Assembly: GCF_002287375.1 (NCBI RefSeq)
Contig: NZ_NPOA01000016.1
Coordinates: 52,748-116,747, forward strand
From: Virgibacillus profundi
GTDB lineage: Bacteria; Bacillota; Bacilli; Bacillales; Amphibacillaceae
Length of the DNA: 64,000 bases
Direction: 5' to 3'
The translations under genes were made by a program, and so were the position numbers. Positions 49,633 through 59,390 of this stretch are shown here, piece after piece; the stretch's first letter is position 1, and the number at the start of each line of letters is the position of its first letter. Below the pieces are notes generated by a model. That model was not told the origin of the DNA. It made no database searches and worked only from the letters and a program-made list of their open reading frames with translations.

Positions 49633-51165
49633 TTAGTGTTTGAAATGACGCATGCCAGTGTAAACCATTGCGATTCCATGCGCATCACATACATCAATGG
49701 AATCCTGATCACGCTTGGAACCACCAGGCTGGATAATCGCTGTTACACCAGCTTCTGCAGCAGCTTCTACCGTATCCGGCATTGGGAAAAATGCATCTGA
49801 TGCCATTACTCCGTCTTTAGATTTTTCACCAGCTTGCTCAATCGCAATATTCGCTGCACCAATCCGGTTCATCTGCCCTGCACCAACACCAATTGTCTGA
49901 CTGTCCTTTGCCAGAACAATTGCATTTGATTTCACATGTTTTACTGCTTTCCATGCAAATAGCAAATCAGCTAATTCCTTTTCTGTTGGCTTGCGTTTCG
50001 TTGAAATTGTCAACTCATCCTCAACCACTTTCCCGTTGTCATAGCTTTGAATTAACACTCCACCATTTACTGTTGTCAATTTATGATTTACAGCCTTATC
50101 ATCATTTTGTTCCAATTCAAGCAAACGAATATTTTTCTTCTTTGTTAAAATTTCCAGAGCTTGCGCTGTAAAACTTGGCGCAATTACAATCTCCAAAAAT
50201 ATTTGGCTTAATTTTTCTGCAGTCTCGGGATCCACTTCCCTATTAACTGCAACGATTCCACCAAAAATAGAAATAGGATCTGCATCAAATGCACGTACAA
50301 AAGCTTCATGGATATTATCCGAGACCCCTATTCCACATGGATTCATATGCTTAACTGCAACCGCTGCGGGATCATGATATTCCGATAAAATTTCCAGTGC
50401 CGCATTGGCATCCTGGATATTATTATAGGAAAGCTCTTTTCCATGTAACTGCTTCGCTGTCGCAAGGCTTTCACTTGATTGGATTGGATTTTTATAAAAT
50501 GCTGCCTGCTGATGCGGATTTTCCCCATATCTCAAATCTTGAACTTTTTCATATGTAACGGTGTAGGTTTCAGGGTATTCCTCTTTTGTTTCTGTCATGA
50601 AATATTGTGAAATCATCGCATCATAATTTGCCGTATGACGGAATACTTTTCCTGCCAGCTGCTGGCGTTTTTTGAAATCTAAATTCCCTTCACTTAGTCC
50701 TGCCAGAATGCCATCATAATCAGCTGGATCAACAACAACTGTCACGTCCTCAAAATTCTTAGCCGCAGACCGAAGCATGGTTGGTCCGCCAATATCAATA
50801 TTTTCGATAATCTCTTCTTTAGAGACACCTGTTTTTTCGAGTGTTTGTTTAAATGGATAGAGGTTGACAACCACCATATCGATTGGCGAAATATTATTCT
50901 CTTCCATTTGTTTCCTATGATCTTCGTTTGATCTTTTTCCTAAAAGTCCCCCATGTACAAGTGGATGCAATGTTTTCACACGTCCATCCATTATTTCCGG
51001 GAATCCGGTAATCTCATCTACAGCCTTGGCGTCGATACCAGCATCCAGCAGTGCACTTAGTGTACCACCTGTTGAAATAACTTCATAACCCAGTTCAACC
51101 AGGCTACTAGCAAATTCTGTAATATTTTCTTTATCGGAAACACTGATCAGTGCTCGTTTCTTCAT
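49633..51165 (-). CDS. purH: Bifunctional AICAR formyltransferase / IMP cyclohydrolase
   Basis: About 510 residues. The N-terminal IMP cyclohydrolase domain has RALISVSDKENI, ISTGGTLSALLDAG, RVKTLHPLVHGGLL and FKQTLEK. The C-terminal transformylase has LRYGENPHQQAAFY, AAVAVKHMNPCGIG and a late PGGSKRDQDSI. ATG 51165 is chosen because GGAG lies just upstream; the frame opens 39 nt earlier inside purN. It catalyses the last two steps to IMP. Confidence 0.97.
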   Translation of the reverse strand: MKKRALISVSDKENITEFASSLVELGYEVISTGGTLSALLDAGIDAKAVDEITGFPEIMDGRVKTLHPLVHGGLLGKRSNEDHRKQMEENNISPIDMVVVNLYPFKQTLEKTGVSKEEIIENIDIGGPTMLRSAAKNFEDVTVVVDPADYDGILAGLSEGNLDFKKRQQLAGKVFRHTANYDAMISQYFMTETKEEYPETYTVTYEKVQDLRYGENPHQQAAFYKNPIQSSESLATAKQLHGKELSYNNIQDANAALEILSEYHDPAAVAVKHMNPCGIGVSDNIHEAFVRAFDADPISIFGGIVAVNREVDPETAEKLSQIFLEIVIAPSFTAQALEILTKKKNIRLLELEQNDDKAVNHKLTTVNGGVLIQSYDNGKVVEDELTISTKRKPTEKELADLLFAWKAVKHVKSNAIVLAKDSQTIGVGAGQMNRIGAANIAIEQAGEKSKDGVMASDAFFPMPDTVEAAAEAGVTAIIQPGGSKRDQDSIDVCDAHGIAMVYTGMRHFKH

Positions 51166-51203
51166 GAAAAAACTCCTCACTTTGCTTCTAAAAGTTTGTG
51201 ACA

Positions 51204-51767
51204 TTACCTGTATAAAAGTTGATTAATTACCCGTGGATATAATTCATGCTCTATCTTTTGAATCCGCTGTTTTAACGTTTCTTCTGTATCGTCTGAATGA
51301 ATGTCCAATGATTCCTGTGCGATGATTGGCCCTGTGTCAATTCCTGCATCGATAAAATGAACGGTAACTCCCGTAGTTTTTGCGCCTGCCTTATATGCTT
51401 GTCCAATCGCATCAACACCCGGAAACGCCGGTAATAACGATGGATGGATATTGACAATTTTCCGGTCAAAAGTCTGCAATAACGTTGGTCCAACAATTCG
51501 CATATAGCCGGCTAAAAAGATCCATGTTACACCAGCTTCCTGAAGTTTAGCGATAATTTCATTTTCATAATCCGCTTTGGATGAGAAATCTTTTGGATTA
51601 AAAACAAATGCCGGCACATTATATTTTTCAGCTTTTTCTAGCACGCTTGCTTCCTGTTTATCACAAACAAGAAGCACAATGTCACAATCCAGTTCTTCAG
51701 ATTCCATTATCGCCGCAAAATTACTGCCTGTTCCTGATGCAAAAACGGCTGCTTTCACTTTGCTCAT
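51204..51767 (-). CDS. purN: Phosphoribosylglycinamide formyltransferase
   Basis: A 187-residue GAR transformylase: [72 protein letters not shown], with the catalytic Asn, His and Asp. It overlaps purM by 4 nt. Confidence 0.97.
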   Translation of the reverse strand: MSKVKAAVFASGTGSNFAAIMESEELDCDIVLLVCDKQEASVLEKAEKYNVPAFVFNPKDFSSKADYENEIIAKLQEAGVTWIFLAGYMRIVGPTLLQTFDRKIVNIHPSLLPAFPGVDAIGQAYKAGAKTTGVTVHFIDAGIDTGPIIAQESLDIHSDDTEETLKQRIQKIEHELYPRVINQLLYR

Positions 51768-52783
51768 GAGCTGAAATGCACTCCTTCTTTAGCAACTACA
51801 CTTCCGATAATCGATGCTTTCTCACCAGTATCTTTTAATAATGCAAGCACATTCTCTGCATCCTCGCTGGAAACAACGAGTGCCATGCCAATTCCCATAT
51901 TAAAAACACCGTACATATCTTTATCCGGAATTTCTCCCGTTTTCTGTAAAAATGTGAAAATTTCCGGTACATCCCAGCTGCTCAGGTCAAGTTCTACACC
52001 AAGGCCCTCCGGCAGCATACGCGGGAAGTTCTCATAAAAACCACCACCGGTTATATGTGAGATACCTTTAACTGTATGCTCTTTCAGTACATTTGCTACA
52101 GGTTTTGCATAAATTTTCGTTGGAGCCATTAATGTGTCACCAAGAGATTGTGACATGTTGTCATAGGTTTTATTCAAATCAAGTTCAGCAATAATTTTAC
52201 GCACGAGTGAATATCCATTTGAATGAATTCCGCTTGAAGCAAGGCCGATAACAACATCATCTTTTTGGATCGATTCACCTGTAACAAGCTTTGATTTCTC
52301 AGCAATTCCAACAACAAATCCAGCCAGATCATATTCATCATCTTCATACATTCCAGGCATTTCCGCAGTTTCCCCGCCAATAAGTGCGGCACCTGCATCA
52401 ACACAACCTGTAGAAATCCCTGCAACGATTTGTTCAATCATTGCTGGTTCATTTTTACCACAGCCAATATAATCAAGGAAAAATAACGGCTGAGCCCCCT
52501 GTGCAACGATGTCATTCGCACACATGGCTACCAGATCTATTCCAACAGAGTCATGCTTATTTAATTGAAAAGCAAGCTTTAGCTTTGTTCCAACACCATC
52601 TGTTCCGGAAACCATCACAGGTTCCTTGTAATTAAAGCCAGTCAAATCAAATAATCCTGCAAATGATCCAATTCCGCCTAATACTTCAGGCCGTGTTGTT
52701 TTTGCAATATGCTTTTTCATTCGTTCAACAGCTTCATAGCCTTTTTCTACATCTACACCGGCATCTTTATAAACATCTGACAT
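51764..52783 (-). CDS. purM: Phosphoribosylformylglycinamidine cyclo-ligase
   Basis: About 339 residues of AIR synthetase: [26 protein letters not shown]-type [62 protein letters not shown] and [18 protein letters not shown] 52783 with AAGGA upstream is preferred to GTG 52792. The gap to purF is 394 bp and contains array D, although these genes are normally close. Confidence 0.97.
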   Translation of the reverse strand: MSDVYKDAGVDVEKGYEAVERMKKHIAKTTRPEVLGGIGSFAGLFDLTGFNYKEPVMVSGTDGVGTKLKLAFQLNKHDSVGIDLVAMCANDIVAQGAQPLFFLDYIGCGKNEPAMIEQIVAGISTGCVDAGAALIGGETAEMPGMYEDDEYDLAGFVVGIAEKSKLVTGESIQKDDVVIGLASSGIHSNGYSLVRKIIAELDLNKTYDNMSQSLGDTLMAPTKIYAKPVANVLKEHTVKGISHITGGGFYENFPRMLPEGLGVELDLSSWDVPEIFTFLQKTGEIPDKDMYGVFNMGIGMALVVSSEDAENVLALLKDTGEKASIIGSVVAKEGVHFSS

Positions 52784-52847
52784 GTTCGACACATCCTTCA
52801 GTAATAATATTTCGTGGTACGGGGGGCGGGCTGAGTAAACAGCTTAA

Positions 52848-53014
52848 AGTTGAGAGAGAACGTTAATTAGTTGAGAGATAATGTTAATTAGTTGAGAGAT
52901 AAAATGTGAATCAGCATTTATCTCTCATCTTTATTGGACTTTCTCTCAACTCTGCCGCTGCTTCTCTCAACTTTCATACAGTTTCTCTCAAGTTTTATTT
53001 ATTATCTCTCAGGC
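52848..53014. repeat. Array D: eight-site 21-bp-phased inverted motif array inside the pur operon (3 forward + 5 reverse)
   Basis: Forward sites start at 52848, 52869 and 52890; reverse sites start at 52921, 52942, 52963, 52984 and 53005. The last two are the most decayed (TCTCTCAAGT, TCTCTCAGGC). Period, central gap and total length (167 bp) equal those of the other arrays. A G tract (52821-52830) lies 17 bp to the left. It separates purF from purM within one transcription unit. Confidence 0.9.
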
Positions 53015-53104
53015 TTATGCCAATTTTCCTTGAATTTCCATTCCCCTAACAAAATGACAGCCTTTTCCAACTGCTATAGACAGGCTCCTGGTTCCAACGT
53101 TACT

Positions 53105-53159
53105 GTTGTGTTGGGCCTGAGAGCGCCTACCGAACGAGTTGGGGCACCTGCCGCACAAC
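53105..53159. repeat. GC-rich inverted repeat between purF and array D
   Basis: GTTGTG and CACAAC bound a GC-rich 43-bp core in an otherwise AT-rich gap. It looks like a small inserted repeat; not recognised as a named element. Confidence 0.4.
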
Positions 53160-53177
53160 TCACTACTTTACTTCACT

Positions 53178-54527
53178 TCAACTTTCTCCCTTAACAGGAT
53201 AATTCCCTGTCATACACGCCATGCAGACCCCTTGGTTAATTGTTTTATCCTTTACAATTGCTTCTTCCAGGCCTTGATCTGATAAATAGGCAACACTGTC
53301 TGCACCAATTATTTCACATATTTCCTCAACCGTATTGTTAGCAGCAATCAATTCTTTTCTCGTGGACATATCGATCCCGTAATAGCATGGGTGTTGAATG
53401 GATGGTGATGCGATACGTACATGAACCTCTTTCGCACCAGCTTCCTTCAGCATACGAACAATCCGTTTACTTGTCGTTCCCCGAACAATCGAATCATCAA
53501 TCATCACTACTCTTTTCCCCTCAACAATTCCACGAACCGGAGAAAGCTTCATCTTGACACCCTGCTCACGTAATTCCTGGGAGGGCTGAATAAATGTTCG
53601 TCCAATATAGCGATTTTTGATGATTCCCATTTCATATGGCAATCCACTTTGCTCTGCATACCCGATGGCAGCGGAAATACTGGAATCCGGAACCCCAATA
53701 ACCATATCCGCTTCGGCTGGTAATTCCTTTGCTAACTCGGCTCCCATTCGTTTCCGGGATGCATGAACATTCACATGATTTAAATCACTATCAGGTCTGG
53801 ATAAATAAACATATTCCATCGCACACATTTTTCGCTGTTCACGAATCGCAAACCGTTTGCTCTCCAACCCCTCATCACTTATCACAATAAGCTCACCCGG
53901 GAGGACTTCCCGTTCAAATGAAGCCCCGATAATATCAAATGCACTCGTTTCAGCTGCAACCACATACCCGTCCCCAAGCTTTCCGATGGATAGTGGTCTA
54001 ATCCCACGAGGATCTGCAGCCACATACATTTTATCTTCCTTCAAAACTATAAAGGTATATGCACCAACAATCTTTGGCAAAACATCAACAATCGCACCTT
54101 CGATTGTTTCTTTTTTACTGCGTTTGATAAGATGTGCAAGATTTTCTGAATCTGACGACGTCTGCAGAATGCTTCCCAAAGACTCCAGCTCGCCACGAAG
54201 CTCATGTGAATTCATAATATTTCCACTGTGAGCAAATGCGATGCTGCCTGTTAGCGAGTGAAATAACAATGGCTGGACACTATCAACACCCTTGCCTTTA
54301 TCTCCTTGTGTAGAATAACGCACATGAGCAATGGCCGCTTTGCCCCCGAGCTTTTTCAAATCAGCTTGCTTAAACACATCATTCACTAACCCAAGGCCTT
54401 TATGAAGTTTTAGTTTTTTTCCATCACTTACTACAATACCGGCACCTTCCTGCCCGCGGTGCTGCTGTGCGTGTAAACCATAATATGCAAGTTCAGCGGC
54501 TTTTTCATGTCCCCAAATTCCAAACAC
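53178..54527 (-). CDS. purF: Amidophosphoribosyltransferase, N-terminus lost including catalytic Cys
   Basis: A 449-residue PurF, first enzyme of purine synthesis. The glutaminase domain (YYGLHAQQHRGQEGAG, VRYSTQG, FAHSGNIMN) and the phosphoribosyl site (VVMIDDSIVRGTT) are intact. Family members start with a short propeptide and Cys1 (EECGxFGIWG). Here codons for E-E-C-Q lie just before the GTG at 54527, but an in-frame TAA (54549-54551) stands three codons before that Glu pair with no start codon between. GTG 54527 has an AGAGGA RBS, so the visible product lacks Cys1 and should use only ammonia, not glutamine. Confidence 0.88.
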   Translation of the reverse strand: MFGIWGHEKAAELAYYGLHAQQHRGQEGAGIVVSDGKKLKLHKGLGLVNDVFKQADLKKLGGKAAIAHVRYSTQGDKGKGVDSVQPLLFHSLTGSIAFAHSGNIMNSHELRGELESLGSILQTSSDSENLAHLIKRSKKETIEGAIVDVLPKIVGAYTFIVLKEDKMYVAADPRGIRPLSIGKLGDGYVVAAETSAFDIIGASFEREVLPGELIVISDEGLESKRFAIREQRKMCAMEYVYLSRPDSDLNHVNVHASRKRMGAELAKELPAEADMVIGVPDSSISAAIGYAEQSGLPYEMGIIKNRYIGRTFIQPSQELREQGVKMKLSPVRGIVEGKRVVMIDDSIVRGTTSKRIVRMLKEAGAKEVHVRIASPSIQHPCYYGIDMSTRKELIAANNTVEEICEIIGADSVAYLSDQGLEEAIVKDKTINQGVCMACMTGNYPVKGES

Positions 54528-54539
54528 CTGGCATTCCTC

Positions 54540-54649
54540 TTTTTTGCTTTAGATTTTTAGAAAAATCGGCTATCGCCTAGCCTTTAGGCGCTAGCCAAAG
54601 CCCGCACTTATGCAAAGCTTTACGGTAGGGCGAGTAATCAGAGCCCCGG
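54540..54649. repeat. Inserted GC-richer hairpin segment between purL and purF
   Basis: In related genomes purF begins at or inside the end of purL. Here 134 bp separate them, including the stem GGCTA-CGCCTA...TAGGCG-TAGCC (about 54568-54596) and the block CGCACTTATGCAAAGCTTTA. No ORF of use is present. The segment occupies the place of the purF start codon and propeptide. Confidence 0.55.
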
Positions 54650-54676
54650 GATAAGAAAGTTTTAAACTTTCTTATC
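54650..54676. other. Perfect 27-bp palindrome over the purL stop codon
   Basis: GATAAGAAAGTTT and AAACTTTCTTATC flank a single central base; half of it encodes the last residues of PurL. There is no T tract on either strand, so it is not a standard terminator. It marks one edge of the segment inserted before purF. Confidence 0.6.
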
Positions 54677-56887
54677 TGCCAATAAATTAGGAATTGCTTC
54701 ATTCCATAGTTTATTGATTTGTTCAACATCTTCTTCAATTACATTATTTCCCTCTGCTTGAACAGTCAGTTTTCCGTCGTTTGTTACAACACCAATTTGT
54801 TTAGCATCACTGATCAGATTTTCAAATTGTGTTTTATTTTCACTTTTTACTGAAACCAAAAATCTGGATTGTGATTCACTGAATAAAGCTGTCGTAGCCT
54901 CCCCTTGAAGCTCTACTTGAATTCCTAAGCCTTTTCCGTTAAAAACACTCTCCGCAAGCGCTACAGCAAGTCCACCTTCTGACAAATCATGTGCAGACAC
55001 AACGAATCCCTGTTGAATAGCTTCTAATAATTGTTTCTGGCGATTTGCTTCTACTTTCAAATCAATGTAAGGGGCTTTTCCTGTGTAGCTGTCCTCCAAA
55101 ATATTTTGCAGCTCACTGCCACCAAATTCTGCATGTGTTTCACCAATAAGGTAAATAGCGTCATCTTTCTGTTGAAAATGGCTTGGCGTTACATTGTTCA
55201 CCGATTCCAACAGGCCGACCATACCGATAATTGGTGTCGGCATAATTGCTTCTCCCGCTGACTGGTTATAAAGCGAAACATTTCCACTAATAACCGGTGT
55301 ATCAAGTGCAGTACACGCTTCACTGATTCCAACAATGCTTTTTTCCATTTGCCAGAAAACCTCTGGGTTCGTCGGATTTCCATAGTTCAAACCATCTGTC
55401 AGCGCCAACGGTTTTGCACCGGAACAAACGATATTCCGAGCTGCTTCAGCAACTGCAATTTTTCCGCCAACTTCCGGATCCAGGTAAATATAACGGGAAT
55501 TACAGTCTGTTGTAATAGCAATTGCCTTTTCTGTACCTTCTATTTGTACGACCGCTGCATCTGATCCCGGACCTTGAATCGTATTGGACTGTGCAGTTGA
55601 ATCATATTGATTGTATGCCCATTCTTTACTGGCAATCGTTGGTTGCTGAAGTAGTTTCCGCAACATTTCCTGATGATTATCTACAACTGGAACAGTATTT
55701 TCTTTTGCTTGAAATTCTCTATAATAGGCTGCCTCTTCAGATGGAAGATGATAAACAGGTGCATCCTCAGTCAATGCATCTACCGGAATATCTGCAGCTA
55801 CTTCTCCGTGCTGTTTGATTCGGAATGTTTTCTCTTCAATTACTTCTCCAATAGCCATTGCCTGTACATCGTGTTGCCTGAAAATATCAAGAATCTCCTG
55901 TTCACGTCCTTTTCGGGCAACTAACACCATACGCTCCTGTGATTCAGAAAGCATGATTTCATATGCATCCATATTTTCTTCACGCTGTGGCACCAGATCA
56001 AGATTCATTTCAATCCCTGTTCCGGCTTTACTTGCCATTTCACTTGCAGACGATGTTAAACCAGCTGCTCCCATGTCCTGAATTCCAACCAAAGCATCCG
56101 AATTAACTGCTTCTAAACATGCTGCAATTAGTTTTTTTCCCATATGTGGATCGCCAATTGCAACTGCTGACGTATTATCATCTTCCCCTTCCACAACATC
56201 TGAGGAAAAAGTTGCTCCATGTATTCCATCTCTGCCAGTGGATCCACCAGCATAAATTACTGTATTACCCACGCCTGCTGCAGTTCCCTTTTGCACTTTG
56301 TCATGATCCACAAGACCGACAACCATTGCATTGACAAGCGGGTTTTCTTTATAGCTTTCATCAAACTGAACTTCTCCACCAACTGTTGGTACACCAATTA
56401 CATTCCCATAGCTTGCGATACCACGTACAGCTTCTGAAAATAACATTTTTGTATGATCATCTTTCAGTTTTCCGAAACGGAGGGAATTCATGGAAGCAAT
56501 TGGTTTGGCTCCCATTGAAAATACATCCCGGAGAATCCCGCCAACACCTGTTGCAGAGCCTTCGAATGGTTCTACTGCAGAAGGGCTGTTATGGCTTTCG
56601 ATTTTAAAAACAACTGCCTGATTGTCACCGATATCAACAACTCCGGCCCCTTCACCAGGTCCTTGAAGTACTTGAACACCTTTTGTAGGGAATTTTTTTA
56701 ATAATGGCTTAGACGTTTTATAGCTGCAGTGCTCTGACCACATTACTGAAAAAATACCAGTTTCTGTATAATTGGGAAGCCGATTCATTTTTTCCTTTGC
56801 CATCCCGTATTCTTCGTCACTTAAACCCATCTCTTTGTAAAGTTGTTTTGCTTCAATTTGCTCCGGTTTAATATTTTTAATATCCAT
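54662..56887 (-). CDS. purL: Phosphoribosylformylglycinamidine synthase subunit PurL (small form)
   Basis: About 741 residues of the short PurL that works with PurS and PurQ. Seen are [59 protein letters not shown], a second GATCNSRYI-type [14 protein letters not shown], and [25 protein letters not shown] 56887 with GGAGG upstream is chosen; the frame opens 36 nt earlier. Its partners purS and purQ, normally just upstream, are not in this window. Confidence 0.96.
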   Translation of the reverse strand: MDIKNIKPEQIEAKQLYKEMGLSDEEYGMAKEKMNRLPNYTETGIFSVMWSEHCSYKTSKPLLKKFPTKGVQVLQGPGEGAGVVDIGDNQAVVFKIESHNSPSAVEPFEGSATGVGGILRDVFSMGAKPIASMNSLRFGKLKDDHTKMLFSEAVRGIASYGNVIGVPTVGGEVQFDESYKENPLVNAMVVGLVDHDKVQKGTAAGVGNTVIYAGGSTGRDGIHGATFSSDVVEGEDDNTSAVAIGDPHMGKKLIAACLEAVNSDALVGIQDMGAAGLTSSASEMASKAGTGIEMNLDLVPQREENMDAYEIMLSESQERMVLVARKGREQEILDIFRQHDVQAMAIGEVIEEKTFRIKQHGEVAADIPVDALTEDAPVYHLPSEEAAYYREFQAKENTVPVVDNHQEMLRKLLQQPTIASKEWAYNQYDSTAQSNTIQGPGSDAAVVQIEGTEKAIAITTDCNSRYIYLDPEVGGKIAVAEAARNIVCSGAKPLALTDGLNYGNPTNPEVFWQMEKSIVGISEACTALDTPVISGNVSLYNQSAGEAIMPTPIIGMVGLLESVNNVTPSHFQQKDDAIYLIGETHAEFGGSELQNILEDSYTGKAPYIDLKVEANRQKQLLEAIQQGFVVSAHDLSEGGLAVALAESVFNGKGLGIQVELQGEATTALFSESQSRFLVSVKSENKTQFENLISDAKQIGVVTNDGKLTVQAEGNNVIEEDVEQINKLWNEAIPNLLADKKV

Positions 56888-57020
56888 TATTTTGTTCCCT
56901 CCAGAATTAATTTGGATTTTCATGCTTTTATAGTTGGCTCTTTTCGTAAAATTTGATTCCTTTTAAAACTTCGTAGTTTACATAAAATGCGAAGTAAATC
57001 GAGATTGATTCCAATAACAT

Positions 57021-57200
57021 GTGCTATTGCTGCCGTCCGGGATCGCTCCGGGCGGATGCGCATCCTTAGGGCACGGCTTCAGTCTCCTTGAGAAAACCAC
57101 TCTGCAGGGTCTTCAGACACGTGCTATTCCCGCAGGACAAGGAAAGCTTCGACAGCACCTGCATCGCACGCAGAAAATAGATCTGTATTTTCAAGGAGTC
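57021..57200. repeat. GC-rich repeat element between purK and purL
   Basis: GC-rich block with GTGCTATT twice and the arms CTCCTTGA-AAA (57082) and TTTTCAAGGAG (57188) inverted about 100 bp apart. It lies where purB, purC, purS and purQ are expected. I see no protein gene in 56888-57436. Confidence 0.5.
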
Positions 57201-57291
57201 ACCGCCCTTCACTCACCCGAACTGGTGGGGTGGTTTGATGTTTTGTTTATTGTTTATTAATTCAGTTCATCGATAGTAACCGGAATACCTA

Positions 57292-57408
57292 CGGAGGAAA
57301 CACATTGAAGACTCCTGCGGGAGGAAAGGCATAGGTGAGACCCCCGAGTGCGTAGCACGAGGAGGCTCACCAGCCGCCCGCGGAAAGCGAAATGTGTTTC
57401 CGGAGCGG
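57292..57408. repeat. Bacillaceae-type palindromic intergenic repeat
   Basis: Terminal inverted repeats GGAAACACATT (57296-57306) and AATGTGTTTCC (57391-57401) enclose a GC-rich core that folds on itself (GGTGAG/CTCACC with CCCCGAGTGC/GCACGAGG). It shares CCCGCGGAAAGCG and GTGAGACCC with 17472-17553. No transposase. Confidence 0.7.
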
Positions 57409-57436
57409 TAATTACGCACCAATAATTACATTCTAC

Positions 57437-58567
57437 TTAACGCCCCGCCTCTTCAAATTTGCTAATTTGCTGGCTGATTTCCTCCTGTGATTCTGCAATA
57501 AATGTCACATGTCCCATTTTTCGTTTTTCCTTTGGTTCATCTTTTCCATATAAATGAACGAATGCGTCTTTTGTTTGAGCCATTGCTTTTAATACAGCTT
57601 TTAGGTCTTCCCCTAAAATATTAATCATGATTGCAGGCTGCAGAAGTTCAATTTCTCTTAATGGCAATCCACAAATGGCGCGGATATGCTGTGCAAACTG
57701 TGAAACCGAACATGCTTCTATCGTATAATGCCCGGAATTATGCGGACGTGGCGCCATTTCATTAAGATAGATTTCCTCTCCATGTACGAACATTTCAATC
57801 GCAAATGTCCCAACAATATTCATTTCTTCAGCAAGCTTTTCAGCTGCCTCTATTGCTTTATCCTGAACCGTTTCTGTTATATTTGCCGGAATCTTAGTTT
57901 TATATAAAATATGATCCTTATGATCATTTTCTGCCAGTGGGAAAAATGTAATTTCACCAGATTGAGCTCTTGTAAATATTACTGAAATTTCTCTGTCAAA
58001 GGTTACCCATTCTTCAATAATGCAATGCTTATTTTTTTCAGCAAAATCCATTGCCTGTCCAATATCAGCCTCGGAATTTAATTTGATTTGGCCTTTTCCA
58101 TCATAGCCGCCACGGCATGTTTTAATGACAGTCGGATAAGAAAAGTTTTTTAATGCTTCCTTACATTCCTCGGCATTCCTTACAATTTCAAAGGATGGAA
58201 TTGGCAAATTGGCGTCTTTCATTAATTGTTTTTCTTTTTCCCTGTTTTGCGTAATTTCCAATGCCAGGGCACCTTGTGGTAATTTCCCTGCTTGCTCAAT
58301 GTATGTTGCAGCTGTTAGATCTACATTTTCAAATTCATATGTGATTACATCGCTAATTTCAGTTAATTCTTTAATTGCATGCCTATCATCATAAGCTGCT
58401 GTTATTTGCTTATCAGCCACCTGTGCGGTCGGGCAATTCGGTGTTGGGTCAAGAACAGCGACCTTATATCCCATATATCTTGCAGCAATCGCCATCATCC
58501 GTCCAAGCTGTCCACCACCAATAATTCCGATTGTCTGATCTGGAAGAATTGTATTATTTTTTTGCAA
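57437..58567 (-). CDS. purK: 5-(carboxyamino)imidazole ribonucleotide synthase
   Basis: A 376-residue ATP-grasp enzyme: [88 protein letters not shown] start at 58567 (GAGGGA upstream) overlapping the purE end by 14 nt. It carboxylates AIR for PurE. Confidence 0.96.
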   Translation of the reverse strand: MQKNNTILPDQTIGIIGGGQLGRMMAIAARYMGYKVAVLDPTPNCPTAQVADKQITAAYDDRHAIKELTEISDVITYEFENVDLTAATYIEQAGKLPQGALALEITQNREKEKQLMKDANLPIPSFEIVRNAEECKEALKNFSYPTVIKTCRGGYDGKGQIKLNSEADIGQAMDFAEKNKHCIIEEWVTFDREISVIFTRAQSGEITFFPLAENDHKDHILYKTKIPANITETVQDKAIEAAEKLAEEMNIVGTFAIEMFVHGEEIYLNEMAPRPHNSGHYTIEACSVSQFAQHIRAICGLPLREIELLQPAIMINILGEDLKAVLKAMAQTKDAFVHLYGKDEPKEKRKMGHVTFIAESQEEISQQISKFEEAGR

Positions 58568-59045
58568 GGTCGTCCCTCATTTCTGCAACTTTTTCCTGCA
58601 TGTCATTTCGGTAAGTATTAAGTTTTGCTGCGACATAATCATCAAAAGCTCCGATTATTTGTGCTGCAAGGATACCTGCATTTGTCGCACCGGCTTTGCC
58701 AATTGCAACTGTCGCAGTCGGTACACCGCCAGGCATTTGAACAATGGAAAGGAGAGAATCCAGCCCATTTAACGCTTTACTTTGAACAGGTACTCCAATG
58801 ACAGGGAGAGTTGTCTGTGAAGCTACCATTCCAGGTAAATGTGCCGCACCTCCAGCACCTGCAATAATTACTTTCAGTCCGCGTTCACGAGCAGATTTTG
58901 CATAGGTGAACATGTCATCAGGCGTACGATGTGCTGAAATAACATCCTTTTCGTATGGAATTTGAAGTTCATCCAGTACATTGCATGTATGCTGCATTGT
59001 TTCCCAATCCGAGATACTTCCCATAATGATGCCAACAGTAGCCAT
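58554..59045 (-). CDS. purE: 5-(carboxyamino)imidazole ribonucleotide mutase
   Basis: A 163-residue class I Pur[77 protein letters not shown]. First gene of the operon, behind a terminator, guanine riboswitch and PurR boxes. Confidence 0.97.
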   Translation of the reverse strand: MATVGIIMGSISDWETMQHTCNVLDELQIPYEKDVISAHRTPDDMFTYAKSARERGLKVIIAGAGGAAHLPGMVASQTTLPVIGVPVQSKALNGLDSLLSIVQMPGGVPTATVAIGKAGATNAGILAAQIIGAFDDYVAAKLNTYRNDMQEKVAEMRDDLAKK

Positions 59046-59089
59046 GAAATCCCTCTTTCTATTTGAAATTCATTTATAAAAAGTAAAAA

Positions 59090-59142
59090 TAAAAAAGTCC
59101 ATTCGTCTCCCTCATGCATGAGAGAAGATGAACAGACTTGGC
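59090..59142 (-). terminator. Guanine-riboswitch terminator before purE
   Basis: On the minus strand AAGTC-GTTCATCTTCTCTCAT pairs with ATGAG-GAGACGAAT-GACTT, followed by TTTTTATTTTT. This is the off-state of the riboswitch. Confidence 0.85.
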
Positions 59143-59191
59143 TTATTTCACATTAAAACGGATCATTGTAATATTACAACGATTCATCCCC

Positions 59192-59259
59192 CCTCATAGT
59201 CCGGCATTTAAGGTGCCAGGTAGAAACTTCCGAGCCATATTCTCTGGAAATATATGAGG
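59192..59259 (-). promoter_or_regulatory. Guanine riboswitch
   Basis: Purine aptamer on the minus strand. P1 is CCTCATA/TATGAGG, the core includes AATATGGCTCGGAAGTTTCTACC, and the 3' strand reads GGACTATGAGG with C at the ligand-pairing position (C74), which marks guanine/hypoxanthine rather than adenine. It controls the leftward pur operon. Confidence 0.95.
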
Positions 59260-59282
59260 TACCGTATTCTTTTGTCGCTTTT

Positions 59283-59312
59283 AGCATAACAAAAGACACA
59301 TAAACATGTCAA
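59283..59312 (-). promoter_or_regulatory. Sigma-A promoter of the pur operon
   Basis: -35 TTGACA (59307-59312) and -10 TATGCT (59283-59288), 18-bp spacer, on the minus strand upstream of the guanine riboswitch. Confidence 0.8.
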
Positions 59313-59320
59313 CAAAACAT

Positions 59321-59354
59321 CGAACGATTTATTGTATATTTTATTTAATGTTCG
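59321..59354. promoter_or_regulatory. Paired PurR boxes
   Basis: Inverted half-sites CGAAC (59321-59325) and GTTCG (59350-59354) separated by 24 bp in AT-rich DNA just upstream of the -35 box, the arrangement of PurBoxes at B. subtilis pur promoters. It implies repression by PurR relieved by PRPP. Confidence 0.75.
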
Positions 59355-59390
59355 GATTTTGCTGTTTCGTTATTTTCTTACTGTGTTTTT

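Noticed and set aside
54541-54660. The purL-purF spacer as a transcription attenuator
   Set aside because: Hairpins are present but none is followed by a T tract on the minus strand.
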